A stretch of 64,000 bases of DNA. It comes from Nilaparvata lugens. Lineage: Eukaryota > Arthropoda > Insecta > Hemiptera > Delphacidae. Made by a program: the position numbers and the translations under genes. A model generated the notes under the pieces. That model did not search any database, was not told the DNA's origin, and saw nothing but the letters and a program-made list of their open reading frames with translations. Numbering within the stretch: the first letter of the stretch is position 1; every line of letters starts with the position of its first letter. The stretch is taken from assembly GCF_014356525.2 (NCBI RefSeq), contig NC_052518.1, positions 35,229,705-35,293,704 of the forward strand, read 5' to 3'. Below, one piece after another: positions 22,701 through 33,059 of this stretch.

Positions 22701-22932
22701 AGAATGATATAATTGACATATTGATTATTTCAATATAATATCATATTCAATTATTATGTTCTTCATGTTATAATATTTAAATTTGTATATTAATATTTTA
22801 TTATATATATTAAAGTGTCCCCACACAGGGTAGCCTATAGGGAACACATTGTAAATTAGGAAACAATATTGTATTTGCTTTTTGGAATGTATTTGATTCG
22901 TTTTTTTTTTTTTTTTTTTGAATAAAGAAAGT

Positions 22933-23690
22933 TCGGTCATCCTGAAAATCGGCTTGTCCTTAAACCAGAAATAAATGTGAATGTTTTGTTTTGTTTCTAA
23001 TAAAATTAGAAACAAAACACATCGCATACAAAACTAACATGGCTCTAGGGCTAGGGGTACACAACACATACCAATTTTAACATGGTCGTATTCAACGGTC
23101 CTCCATGATACTGGTCCTTCATTCATTGGTCGACATCTAGGAAAAACATCATTCAAGAAACATTTATCCGATTTCTTAAGATATCTGCTTGAGAATTCAA
23201 CATTTCACCAAAACTAATGCTTTGGATTCAAATCCATGCCTTTTCTTCTTTTCCCTCTCGCTGTTTCAATAAGTAGATACATCGCAACCAAAGAATTTTT
23301 TTATCTGGTGCTTCAAACCTCTTCTTGCGTTTGTCTTTCCTTGTTCTTTTACTTTGTTAGAGTAGGTGTTTTCCATCTTTTTCTTCTAATTTTCTTTCTC
23401 AGTGTAGGAGTTTTCCTTCCTCCATTCTAATACATCTTATCATCAGTTTTGGTTTTATCATTCAGCATACTTGAGCTTTCGATAAGCTCTTCTTCCAAAT
23501 CTCGATGGTTACAAATTTTTCTTGCTCATATAAATATTCTTGGACGAAAATTGAACTTGAACTATCAACAGTAAAAAATATAATCTATTTTTGGAAGTGT
23601 TATTTATTATCAAAAGTTTTGGGCCAAGCCTGTTGCTATATCCTAATCATATTCATACAGTATTCATATATATCCACAAATAAATAGAAT
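22933..23690. other. Noncoding, no confident gene
   Basis: T-rich stretches (23300-23430) give basic minus-strand frames with a repeated KTPTL, but stops interrupt them. They may extend the charged sequence at 23.9-24.4 kb. Confidence 0.35.
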
Positions 23691-23873
23691 AGATAAATAA
23701 ATTTTTACTTCTTCCTTTTTTATTCATATTCAACATTTGCTCAGGCTCTTCTGTATCTCGAGTATCCTTAATTCCATACATATCCATTCTTTCCTTCACA
23801 TCCACATTAATCACTTATTTTTGATCATAAATCCTTGTCCAATCTTAGTTTCTATATCTCGACGTTCATTCAT

Positions 23874-24367
23874 TCAACCATCTTCATCGAATATATATTT
23901 TCCAACCTCTTTCTTTCTTAGTTCACTCTTATTCTTCACTTTTCGTTGCTCTTCTATTCTATGATTCTCATTCTCATGAATTTCTTGTTTTTCATCACTA
24001 GCCAATCTTTCTTTGAAATCCTTTTCTGAATTTACATCTTTACTTTCTTTCTTACCATCATCTAAAATTATCACATCATCAACACACTTACTCTCATCAG
24101 TTCTATCTTTTGCTCTGTGTTTTCTATTTCTAGATTTCTTTGGCGATTTCTTTTTTGTTGGTTTTGCTGAAGCTAAATCTTCGAGCAGTACAAGGTCAAG
24201 AAACTTTTCACTATCAATCGCAGAATAATTGGGAAAACTATGTGTTTCATTAACTGGCAAATCCGCGGCTACAAACGTTTCATTGTGATTTGTAATTTCC
24301 TCATTATCAGTACTTTCACATTCTTCCATTTCAGAAATATACATTTTATCGGGAGTTCCTTCGTTGT
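23874..24367 (-). CDS. Charged nuclear-type protein exon candidate, unknown
   Basis: A 156-codon minus-strand frame, open a further 8 codons upstream to about 24367, where TTTCAG could be a splice acceptor. The N-terminal half is acidic (EMEECESTDNEEI). The middle has a strong basic cluster (PTKKKSPKKSRNRKHRAKD) resembling a nuclear localisation signal, then VDDVIILDD and a Lys/Glu-rich end. I recognise no domain. Beyond the putative acceptor, the minus strand also reads an acidic stretch (NILEDNKVEEEDMEDL) ended by a stop. It could be a host exon, a decayed gene or a transposon accessory protein. Composition and length make chance less likely, but low complexity weakens the case. Confidence 0.35.
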
Positions 24368-24479
24368 CTGAAATCTAATAATTGGCAATGTCAAAGTGTA
24401 CCTATAGATCTTCCATATCCTCCTCCTCAACTTTATTATCTTCTAAAATGTTGTACCTTGCTTTCAAGTATATTCACTC

Positions 24480-24852
24480 TTACATCCTGTTTTATTATTG
24501 GGTTCTTCAAATAGTAGGTTCTTTCAAGTAATACCACAAATCTGTTTATTTATTTTTGGCATTACTTTGAATAATTTCTAACACATATTCCTATATAAAC
24601 ATGTGTATGTGATTTTAATCTTATTTCCTACACTAAACTCATAATTATATTTAGCTCTTGAAGTGGACACCCTTACAACGGGAGTAGCAGGCGCATGGAT
24701 CTTAACTTATCTTATCGATAGGACTGAGCTCGACTACTAAGCCAATCGTTTTCCCAAATATCTGAGCATTTAAATTATTTTTCCTCTCCTTGAACAAGCT
24801 TTCAATTTCATTATTCATTTGTTAGTTTATTTTTTCAACTAATTTTTGCTAA
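24480..24852. other. Noncoding DNA
   Basis: No gene. The diverged copy of the 13.1-kb repeat lies at 24541-24582. Confidence 0.4.
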
Positions 24853-25640
24853 TCTATATAATAAGAGAGAGTAGGGTTGTGTTTGTTCGTGTGTTCGTTT
24901 GTTCGCATCAAAACATGTCAACTTGTGGATTGCATACCGGAAAAACGGGAATGATTTAGATCTCCAAATTTTGAACATAGATTCTAAAAATATCAATCTC
25001 GTGCACCTGGAAGCCCAAATTTCAATTTTCCTTCTAGATTTTTCAGAATTAATGTTCAAATTCATCTATGCTACCGTAGGCTACATGAAGTTTCATAGCC
25101 CAAAGTGTGTCTCTTTATGAGCGGGTTATAAGACTATCATTTACGAATGTCTATGTAGCGCAGCGGTAAAAGGCCTGCTTACGGAGCGATGGTTCCTCGG
25201 TTCGAATCCCCGAGGCTTCCCATTTTTTGTTCTTAATTTTCTTCCTCGAAACGTATTATTATCAATTATTTTTTGAAGGAATTTGTTTTCATTACTATTG
25301 AACTTGGATTTTATCAAATAATTATTTTTAATGTAAAATTTTGCCACCAGTACAAATGAATTGGACATAGTCTTCATGCTGTAGGCCTATAATTGAATTT
25401 CATAAGAAAAACATGAATAGATCACAATAAAATAAGAAATAATTTATATTCTTCAGTTATAATGTACTATCAGACACGAATTCCCAGTGAAACGAGTATT
25501 TTAGGTATTTTGTTTGGAATTGGGAAAACAAAAGGCTGCCTGATTCAAATTGAGGAGGATCCTAATCGGACTAAAATTTATTGATGTATTGGAAAAATCA
25601 ATATGATTCTGTGAGGTTTCCAAGTATTATGTATTCTTCA
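24853..25640. mobile_element. Possible Helitron-related segment with tRNA-like patch
   Basis: It begins TCTATATAATAAGAG after an A, much like the start of the next Helitron-like unit (TCTATACTATAATAAAGG at 25645). It includes GTTTGTTCGTGTGTTCG repeats and, at about 25150-25225, a tRNA-like patch (TAGCGCAGCGGTAA..GGTTCGAATCC) that does not fold as a real tRNA. No own CTAG-type end with hairpin was found, so it may be a truncated copy into which the next unit inserted. Confidence 0.35.
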
Positions 25641-25644
25641 GTTT

Positions 25645-25879
25645 TCTATACTATAATAAAGGAAAGAACTGGCTTATACACGTAAGGAATAGGGAATTAT
25701 GTTTGACGCATCATCACGTCTGAAATATACTCAACTGATTAATTTGAAATTTTGCATATAGACTCTTCATTAACCGAGGATGGTTTTAGGCCTATTTTCA
25801 AATTTCGATTTTTTATTACGTCAAGTTTTCATTTTGCAGTTTTAAAATAGACCCTTGCGAAGCACGGGTTACCTACTAG
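25645..25879 (+). mobile_element. Non-autonomous Helitron-like element
   Basis: The 5' end is TCTATACTATAA and the 3' end is CTAG (25876-25879), flanked by T on each side. Ten bases before the CTAG end is a hairpin, ACCCTTGC-GAA-GCACGGGT (25851-25869), with one mismatch. The TC start, CTRR end and subterminal hairpin are Helitron hallmarks. There is no Rep/helicase coding capacity in 235 bp. The sequence evidence is good for the 3' end and weaker for the 5' end. Confidence 0.55.
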
Positions 25880-26149
25880 TCTATTATAAACTTGAATACT
25901 TGAAAACTGTTAGAATCAGCGACCAGGCAGTTCTAGCGACTGAAAGAAAATGGAGGTAAAGAGACTTGTCATCCGTTGATTTCACGCCCTTTCTCATAAT
26001 GAATAAATCAATTTTGAAATCATTCATTCTGAAAAACTGCATTATTGTGTAGGAAATATTTCACTTTAGAAGTTTCATCCCACACATGATTTTTACCTGT
26101 GAGTGGGTAATAGTATGAATGCATGATTATTAGAATTGATGAGGTGATC

Positions 26150-26230
26150 AAACATCCATGCCTACCGGCGGGATTTAAACCCACGACCGGGGGTCGTTGC
26201 TAGCCTATTTATCACTAGATTTCATCTAAA
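26150..26230 (-). repeat. tRNA-derived SINE-like fragment
   Basis: The minus strand reads GGTCGTGGGTTTAAATCCCG, a pol III B-box-like core (GGGTTTAAATCCC), near a CCGGTAGGCA stretch. Only the B-box region is convincing and no full tRNA fold is possible. A tRNA-derived retroposon is likelier than a gene. Confidence 0.3.
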
Positions 26231-26315
26231 ATTTGTAATATTCTATTTTATTTATTTATATAATATTTTCCCAACAAAATTTACTACTGCTAATAGCCTA
26301 GGCCATGCTATACCA

Positions 26316-26583
26316 ACTTACTAGCTCGCTACCGCCTAGGTACTAGAGAACGATTGTGCTAGCCAGGTCAAACCGAGCTCGTGCCTGCGATGGGTTTCTC
26401 GACAAGCGGTCCTCAAATTACATACATGATTAATGTAGTGGGCTATTGTATATCATACATGTTTTATGCTTTGATTGCTTTTATATTTTGACGATACATT
26501 ACTTGATATAATTAACTTTTTGTACAACAATCTTTTAATAAAGAATATGATTTGATTTGAAACGACCGCGGCGGTAGCGAGCT
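26316..26583. repeat. 14-bp inverted repeat bracketing a 3' UTR insertion
   Basis: AGCTCGCTACCGCC (about 26318) and its complement GGCGGTAGCGAGCT (about 26569) face each other 0.25 kb apart. Between them is a plus-strand retrotransposon tail ending AATAAAGAATATGATTTGATTTG (about 26538-26561), presumably inserted into an older fold-back unit. Confidence 0.45.
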
Positions 26584-26605
26584 CATTGTGACCTGGTCCT
26601 ATTTT

Positions 26606-26770
26606 CAATTCAATTTCAATTCAAAAATTAATTTATTTCGCACAACATAATATTATTACAAAACATTGTACCGGCTAAAAATACAAAATAAAAAATACTT
26701 ATGAAAATCTACTTTGAAAAACAACTTATTTTAACATAGTAGGACCGCTACGCTCTACACAAGAAATAAA
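26606..26770 (-). mobile_element. Non-LTR 3' UTR fragment
   Basis: On the minus strand it ends AAATAAATTAATTTTTGAAT followed by a TTGAAAT/TGAATTG repeat, the look of a retrotransposon 3' terminus with a short tandem tail. There is no coding part. Confidence 0.4.
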
Positions 26771-27247
26771 CTCTATTTATGTAGAAAATTGATAATATTA
26801 TAAATTTACTAATGTTACGGTTTTCATAATGCGACAGAACAATGACTATCTCTTATTACAAACGAGTTGATAACATGTTTGTATTGATACGAGTTGTGTG
26901 AGTATCACGATGAGATACCTATGCGGCCTTGAGCTGGATTTGGCATGACCTTTAATGTATTCTAGTCACAACCTGATTCAAATAATAGCAGTATACTCAT
27001 TTCTTTAGAAATAATATTGATATTAATAAAACCCTTCCCAATAGAACCCTTTTTGTCAGCTTAACCAGTAGTTGTTAGATTATGTTAATTCATTACCTAC
27101 CTCACCCACGCGCAAGCAAAAGCTTATGGGAGCATCATTCATCAAAACAAAATCTGACTAGAATAAATGTCGAAAAGCTAGTAGCTTGTCAATATCCTAC
27201 TTAATAAATGAATAAATTGAGATCATACCAATTTTAATTTGTACATA

Positions 27248-27600
27248 CTATAGTGAGATTCACGTTATAAAGTCAGTGCAAATGTTAGGACGGCAGATAT
27301 GCCAATTTTCTGTTTACCGCCTTCTGCAGAACAGCTTTGATTAGAATATAAATTTTTGATTCTTGCTAATGAATGATCAATTCCATCTAAAGTATATTTC
27401 ATACTCGAGAAAAATTATTATTTATGATTTAATTTATTTATTCAGATGACATATTTATGTACTTCATTATATTTCTCCATAGTCAACAAACAATTTGGCA
27501 ACGGTGCACAGTTGGAAAATGATAAAGTTATTGGCTTTGTCTAATGACAGACAAGAATAGCGAACCAATGCTGATCTTCATATTTTGAATCTCACTATAG
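27248..27600. mobile_element. MITE-like element, 353 bp
   Basis: The termini are CTATAGTGAGATTCA (27248-27262) and its exact complement TGAATCTCACTATAG (27586-27600). It has no ORF. A clean target duplication was not found. A similar TCTCACTATAG end occurs inside each palindrome arm (about 34918 and 48632), so the family is probably multicopy. Confidence 0.6.
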
Positions 27601-28676
27601 GACGTTTTTCATCCTCCCATCGCTGATAAGGGCCTGCTTCCCAATTGCATTCTTCTCTGCTGGACAGAAAAAACAGAAAAAAATGCATATTCATAGGAGT
27701 CAACTGGATCCATTACTAGAAGATGTATACAAAATTATCCTATAGATTGTTGATAGTTAGCTTCTATGATTGTCGATTCAATATAAAATATTCCGTATTT
27801 GATATCAGATTATCTATTTTTATTTGTCAATTGTACATTTATCTAATAATTATTGAGGGAAAATTTATCATTAGTTACTCTAATTTTGACATGTTTTCGA
27901 TGTTGTATTAAATTTAGGACGGGAAATAAAAATGCATAATCATTGATAACGACAGAAAGATAAAAATTGATTTGAAATATACCATTTTTATTTCAAATAT
28001 CTTCGGAATTCATTCTTTTAAATTTCTAAAACAATTCATGATAAGATTACTTCTACTAGTCTAAACTCAGATAAATCTTTCAAATCATAGCCAAACCGAT
28101 ACTTGCAATTAGGGTTAGAAAAGGTGACTGGCAATTCAGAACACTCAAATCTGAGATATAAGTCCAAGTTATAACAGTCGGGGTTTCAGTCGACAGAAAA
28201 ATGAAATATTTTTATTCAAAACTGTTCACAAAGAGAGATCCATAATCGCAAAAATGAGCATTATTTCAATAGGCCTCAAAAGATCAGAAGAATTTAGTTC
28301 GTCTGTGAGTAGTTTGTCTGTGTGACCACTCCCATAATAACCAATGAGCAGAAATCGAATAGGATGCAGTATTTAAGTAAGTATTGAAAACAGCAGGTAC
28401 ACTATAGTTCCAGATATTATTCACTGTATTCGTACTGAACAGTTAGGTTGCAATTTGGTCTTCTTAAAGACGCTGTTTTAATAACGTCAATAGTCATTTT
28501 GAATAAATGGCGGCAAATTGTTTGAAGAGGGCTTTTTATTGTTGATGTTTATAATGTGTTGTATTGGTTTGTAACTTAGTATTGTATTGGTGGGTTAAGT
28601 GTAAGAAGAGAGCCGCCTGTACCTTAACTTCGCCCTCTTATAAACAATAAAGGCAACAAATCAATAATTGAATTAT
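27601..28676. other. Noncoding DNA downstream of the BEL remnant
   Basis: No gene. The 28500-28665 part (AAGAGGGCTTTTTATTG.. and CCCTCTTATAAACAATAAAGG) could be LTR or flanking DNA of the BEL element. I could not define LTR ends. Confidence 0.35.
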
Positions 28677-29492
28677 TTAAATAATAATAAGAAGATGCTT
28701 ATCAGAGTAGACTGCTTGCGGAAGCCCACGACGAGCTGCAAAACGAGCGAGTGCGGCTAAGAAAGCCTTTGTAGAGAATTCAGTGACCACTTCAACATGA
28801 ACAGCACGCGTAATCATACAAATAAAAAGTGCCAAATATGCCTTAAGGAAAGTGCAGGACCTGGGGCCCGCTTGATGAATGGTGATAGGACCAAGATAGT
28901 CAACTCCAGAATTGATGAAGGGAATGTCTCTGTTGACACGAACTGATGGCAGCTGTCCCATGATTTGTTCAGATCTGAACCGTGTGAAGCGAAAACAATT
29001 CAAGCATTCACGCAAAATGTCCCTAACAATGCGTCGAGTGGAGGGAATCCATAATTTTTGCCTAATTGAAGCCATTGTGGATTGAACTCCAGCATGAAGT
29101 AAGCGTTGATGGGTAGCAACAATAAGCGCTCTAGTAAATTTATGCTTAACAGGTAGTAGGATTTGATGTTTAAAGTCAATGGAAATGTTTGCATTTTGAA
29201 GACGACCGCCAACTCTGAGTAGACCATCAGAATATACAAACAGTGACAAAGGTTGAAATGGATTATTGAAATTTAACCCCTCACCTTTTCCCAAAGTGTT
29301 AAGTTCTGAAGCAAAAGAATTTTTCTGAACGACCTTGATTAGTTGCAGTTCTGCATTGGACAGTTCTTCGGTAGTCAAAACGCCAGTGTGACGATTTTGA
29401 GGATGGCGAGCGTTGTGAAAAAATCTAAGTAAGAAAGCAGCTGAGCGATTCATTTTAGTGTAATCTGAAAAATATTCAATGATCTTAGACAA
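28677..29492 (-). pseudogene. BEL integrase, 3' truncated
   Basis: 271 codons. An N-terminal zinc-binding (H2C2) region is visible as ALIVATHQRLLHAGVQST (two His) and LRECLNCFRF (two Cys). The catalytic core has INSGVDYLGPI (first Asp), FICMITRAVHVEVV and LPQAVYSDK (second Asp). Sequence homology ends right after this, before the third acidic residue and the C-terminal domain, at about 28695. The enzyme would insert element DNA; here it cannot. Confidence 0.85.
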
Positions 29493-29544
29493 AGCACACC
29501 TATTGACAACATTTGAATTGACAACTAAAGCATTGATTTGACAC

Positions 29545-30441
29545 CTAACGAAGGAGTTGAGATTGAAACATGAGAAGAAAACGTACTTCAGTCAGAATTA
29601 TAGTTAGAAAGCCAATGGGGACCATTCCACTAAAGTTTGTTGTGTACAAGTTCTCGAGGACTGCAGCCTCGCGAAATGAGATCAGCTGGATTGTCAGCAA
29701 TGCGAACATGATTCCAAATGAATTTAGAAGTGCTTTCTTGAATTTCAGCAACGCGAAGTGAGACAAATGTATTTTCTTGCGATCAGGAGAATTTTTAATC
29801 CACTCACAAACAGTTAAATGAATTTCTTGAAGACGACCGCCAACTCTGAGTAGACCATCAGAATATACAAACAGTGACAAAGGTTGAAATGGATTATTGA
29901 AATTTAACCCCTCACCTTTTCCCAAAGTGTTAAGTTCTGAAGCAAAAGAATTTTTCTGAACGACCTTGATTAGTTGCAGTTCTGCATTGGACAGTTCTTG
30001 AATTTCAGCAACGCGAAGTGAGACAAATGTATTCTTGCGATCAGGAGAATTTTTAATCCACTCACAAACAGTTAAATGAATTTCTTGAAGACGACCGCCA
30101 ACTCTGAGTAGACCATCAGAATATACAAACAGTGACAAAGGTTGAAATGGATTATTGAAATTTAACCCCTCACCTTTTCCCAAAGTGTTAAGTTCTGAAG
30201 CAAAAGAATTTTTCTGAACGACCTTGATTAGTTGCAGTTCTGCATTGGACAGTTCTTGAATTTCAGCAACGCGAAGTGAGACAAATGTATTCTTGCGATC
30301 AGGAGAATTTTTAATCCACTCACAAACAGTTAAATGAATTTCTTGAAGACGACCGCCAACTCTGAGTAGACCATCAGAATATACAAACAGTGACAAAGGT
30401 TGAAATGGATTATTGAAATTTAACCCCTCACCTTTTCCCAA
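29545..30441 (-). CDS. Repeat-encoded RNase H/linker fusion frame
   Basis: A 298-codon open frame that exists because the 258-bp unit is a multiple of three. It shows KGEGLNFNNPFQPLSLFVYS three times. The end drifts into a wrong frame after DRKKIHLS, where a shift hits the single-copy RNase H-to-linker stretch. It is not a natural protein of the element but a by-product of tandem amplification. Confidence 0.7.
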   Translation of the reverse strand: MGKGEGLNFNNPFQPLSLFVYSDGLLRVGGRLQEIHLTVCEWIKNSPDRKNTFVSLRVAEIQELSNAELQLIKVVQKNSFASELNTLGKGEGLNFNNPFQPLSLFVYSDGLLRVGGRLQEIHLTVCEWIKNSPDRKNTFVSLRVAEIQELSNAELQLIKVVQKNSFASELNTLGKGEGLNFNNPFQPLSLFVYSDGLLRVGGRLQEIHLTVCEWIKNSPDRKKIHLSHFALLKFKKALLNSFGIMFALLTIQLISFREAAVLENLYTTNFSGMVPIGFLTIILTEVRFLLMFQSQLLR

Positions 30442-30591
30442 GTGTTAAGTTCTGAAGCAAAAGAATTTTTCTGAACGACCTTGATTAGTTGCAGTTCTGC
30501 ATTGGACAGTTCTTGAATTTCAGCAACGCGAAGTGAGACAAATGTATTCTTGCGATCAGGAGAATTTTTAATCCACTCACAAACAGTTAAA
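29744..30591 (-). repeat. In-frame 258-bp tandem array (about 3.3 units) inside pol
   Basis: The marker AGACGACCGC recurs at 29831, 30089 and 30347, exactly 258 bp (86 codons) apart. Each unit encodes part of RNase H (VCEWIKNSPDRKNTFVSLRV) fused directly to the pre-integrase linker (ELSNAELQLIKVVQKNSF, ending LLRVGGR). The roughly 350-400 bp that should lie between these parts survive only once, at about 29370-29760. A one-base deletion near 30441 breaks the frame in the last unit. Units are nearly identical, so the amplification is recent. Confidence 0.9.
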
Positions 30592-30708
30592 GAATCTGAC
30601 CACAAGTAGACATTAGCTGATGACAATTTTGATGCCTTAATTACCTTGTTAATTAAACGACTCAATAAAACTGCAGCACATAATTCTAAACTTGAATTGA
30701 TAGAGGTT

Positions 30709-31869
30709 TTATGGGGGCAACACGTGATTTTGATGAAAAAAGTCATTAACTTGAACTGAATTTTGATGGATGGATCTTACATAGATGCATGCACCATAAG
30801 CTACTTGACTGGCATCTGAGAATCCATGCAATTCAATGATTGCATCCGAATGATTAGAAATGACATTACGGGGAATGGAAATTTCTGCAATTTGGGAAAG
30901 TTCCTTTAAAATTTTTAACCACCGGTCTAGAATGGACTTGGGCAGTAAGTCATCCCAGTCATGTTTCAGCAACCACAATTGTTGGAATAATATTTTAGGC
31001 AGAATTACAATGGGCGAGATGAGTCCTAATGGATCAAAAATTGAAGCAATACATGAAAGAAATTGACGCTTAGTGAATGAAGTTTGATTGTTGATTTGAG
31101 GTGCATTTGAAACAATAGACAATGTGTCTGCAGATGAATTCCAAATCAAACCTATAGCTTTAGTTGAACTGTCATTGAGATCAGCAAGCGGCTTAGAGGT
31201 AGAGCCTTCAATGGAATCAGGAGGAATGCTTTTCCTAACCTGTAGAGAATCTGACATCCATTTTCTGAGTTGAAACCCACCTTTATTTAGGGTATTTGAT
31301 AACTGTTGGATTATTTCAATTGCTTGCTGAGTTGAACTGGATCCTCCTAAAAGATCATCGACATAGAAGTCATTGGTGATTGTTTCAAAGAGCACTGAAT
31401 TTGGTTCACATTCTAATTCAGCTAATTTGTTGAGTGAACAAGTTGATGCTGCTGGTTTCGTACCATATGTGACAGTATTGAGTTGAAAATGTTTTAATGG
31501 TTTGGAAGGGTCATCACGCCACACAATTCTGTGAAAGTTGCGATCTTCAGGTCTCATCAATACTTGCCTATACATTTTAGCAATGTCAGCCTTGAATACA
31601 ACTTGATGAGTGTGGAAACGAAGAGCTGTATTAAAGAGCTCGGGTCGAACGGTAGGACCTACATGAAGGACATCATTGAGTGACGGACCAGTAGAAGACT
31701 TGGCTGAAGCATCAAAAATAACACGAAATTTGGTGGTGGTTGAATCAAACTTAAAAACAGGGTGATGTGGTAGATAGTAGGGTTTCTCACCTAATTTGGG
31801 CGCAGGAACCTCCTTATGCCCACATTTGGGGCATTCGCAGGGGTCAACCAAGTCGCAGTGCAATGACAA
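30709..31869 (-). CDS. BEL/Pao reverse transcriptase with RNase H start
   Basis: 386 codons. PYYLPHHPVFK and KFRVIFDASAK open the RT. VVFKADIAKMYRQV is block A (catalytic Asp). VTYGTKPAASTCSLNKLAE precedes FYVDDLLGGS, block C with the YVDD box of the Pao family. The tail reaches IELHGFSDASQVAYGACIY, the first RNase H block (catalytic Asp). A shift in the A(6) run (about 30736-30741) moves the rest of RNase H to the next frame. The protein copies element RNA to DNA in the capsid. Confidence 0.88.
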   Translation of the reverse strand: MSLHCDLVDPCECPKCGHKEVPAPKLGEKPYYLPHHPVFKFDSTTTKFRVIFDASAKSSTGPSLNDVLHVGPTVRPELFNTALRFHTHQVVFKADIAKMYRQVLMRPEDRNFHRIVWRDDPSKPLKHFQLNTVTYGTKPAASTCSLNKLAELECEPNSVLFETITNDFYVDDLLGGSSSTQQAIEIIQQLSNTLNKGGFQLRKWMSDSLQVRKSIPPDSIEGSTSKPLADLNDSSTKAIGLIWNSSADTLSIVSNAPQINNQTSFTKRQFLSCIASIFDPLGLISPIVILPKILFQQLWLLKHDWDDLLPKSILDRWLKILKELSQIAEISIPRNVISNHSDAIIELHGFSDASQVAYGACIYVRSIHQNSVQVNDFFHQNHVLPP

Positions 31870-32127
31870 GGCCTCGCCCTGGGGGAACCGCCTTCTTGAT
31901 CACGGTAACCCCCACGCCAGGTAAGTTCCTGATACTCACTCATGAAATCAATGTACTGTCTTTTGAGTTCTGGGTCCTTGGCAAGTCTTTTCTCAAGTGA
32001 AAGAAACCGATTAGTGGCTTGAAATTGTGATTGGCCTAAGGCATGAAAATTATCACAACATGGAAGTGCAACAATGAAAAGACCATCGTCTTGTGACGTG
32101 ATGTATGCTTGTTATAATGATTTTCAA

Positions 32128-32355
32128 CTACAATGCATTCAGCTGAAGGGTGAATGTGAGAAACTTCTTCAAGTTTCCAAAAATTTTCTGAGTAGAAATG
32201 TCATTAGTAGAAACGAAATTGCTGATAGCAGGAGTGGGTGAATTTTTTACAATGATGGGTTTTGACAATTGACAGGAACCAAAAATTACCCATCCCAGTT
32301 TTGTATTCTGTAAGATGGGTGATGTGGGTGAAGTTATTATTTGTCCGCTTGTCAT
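32128..32355 (-). pseudogene. BEL protease-RT connector
   Basis: The short frame has SPILQNTKLGWVIFGSC, the conserved NTxLGWIxxG motif between protease and RT in BEL/Pao polyproteins. It is flanked by frameshifts on both sides. Confidence 0.65.
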
Positions 32356-32484
32356 AACGGAAGCAAATACACTAGTACCTAAGAGAATGTCAATATTTTT
32401 TAACTAATGAAACTGTGGGTCAGCAAGCTTAACATTGCTTGGGATGTTGTATTCCAAGGGATCAACAGTGACACTAGGAATGCA

Positions 32485-32751
32485 TTATGTAATTTTATCA
32501 ACAACTATGCATAATTGCTGTGATGACCAGGATTGATCAGAAGAATTCAAATTGATGGAGTGTACAAGAGAAGACTTGGCTTCACTGCCAGAGACGCCAT
32601 GAATTAGGCTATTGACCGCCAAAGAAGGAAGTGCTAGCCTGGAGGCAAGTTTTTTGGTGATGAGGCAGCAGTCAGAAGCACTGTCCAGAAGTGCGGTGCA
32701 TCTAACAAGATTATTTTTAACTTCAGTTACAACAATTTCAGCAGTAGGCAT
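32485..32751 (-). pseudogene. BEL retropepsin-like protease
   Basis: 88 codons. The active-site block reads TALLDSASDCCLITKKLA, with the catalytic Asp in a D-S-A context (usual DSG or DTG). The preceding PTAEIVVTEVKNN matches the entry to BEL protease domains. It would cleave Gag-Pol. It is cut off by a stop and separated from the RT frame. Confidence 0.7.
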
Positions 32752-33059
32752 AACTGAAATTGATGACTTTGAAATTCAAATCAACCGACGAAATGGTGAT
32801 TGAATGTGCATCAATAGTAGTATTAGAAGTTGAGTTTTCAATTTGTGAGTCCATTTTCTCATTAGAGACTTGAGTCGAAGTCGACGGCATAGACAAGTTT
32901 GAATGACCAGCTGTCTCAATATGAGGTTGTGATGAGATAGGCGATCTACAAATAGGTGAACAATCATTATTGTTTCTGAAAAAGTGTTTCGATTGAGTGG
33001 CGTTAACTACATTTTTAGCATTGGGATTATTTGATTGATTATATGCATTGTGCAACAAG

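Larger units (their letters stand above)
19742..22932 (+). mobile_element. Decayed jockey-like non-LTR retrotransposon
   Basis: In order: an endonuclease C-terminal part (about 19750-19930, with HRSRFSNSSIDHLYLK), linker (20042-20452), pre-RT (20459-20770, with NKSSPGVDGIGTSMI), RT (20770-22097), a decayed C-terminus to about 22430, and a 3' UTR that probably ends near AATAAAGAAAGT at 22921-22932 after a T(21) run. Many frameshifts and stops are present. A second element is inserted at 21245-21440. Confidence 0.75.

Noticed and set aside
25150..25225. tRNA gene
   Set aside because: A-box-like TAGCGCAGCGGTAA and B-box-like GGTTCGAATCC are present, but the T-stem (CTCGG against CCCCG) does not pair with a 7-base loop, and no acceptor or anticodon stem forms. 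It is a tRNA-like patch in a mobile element.
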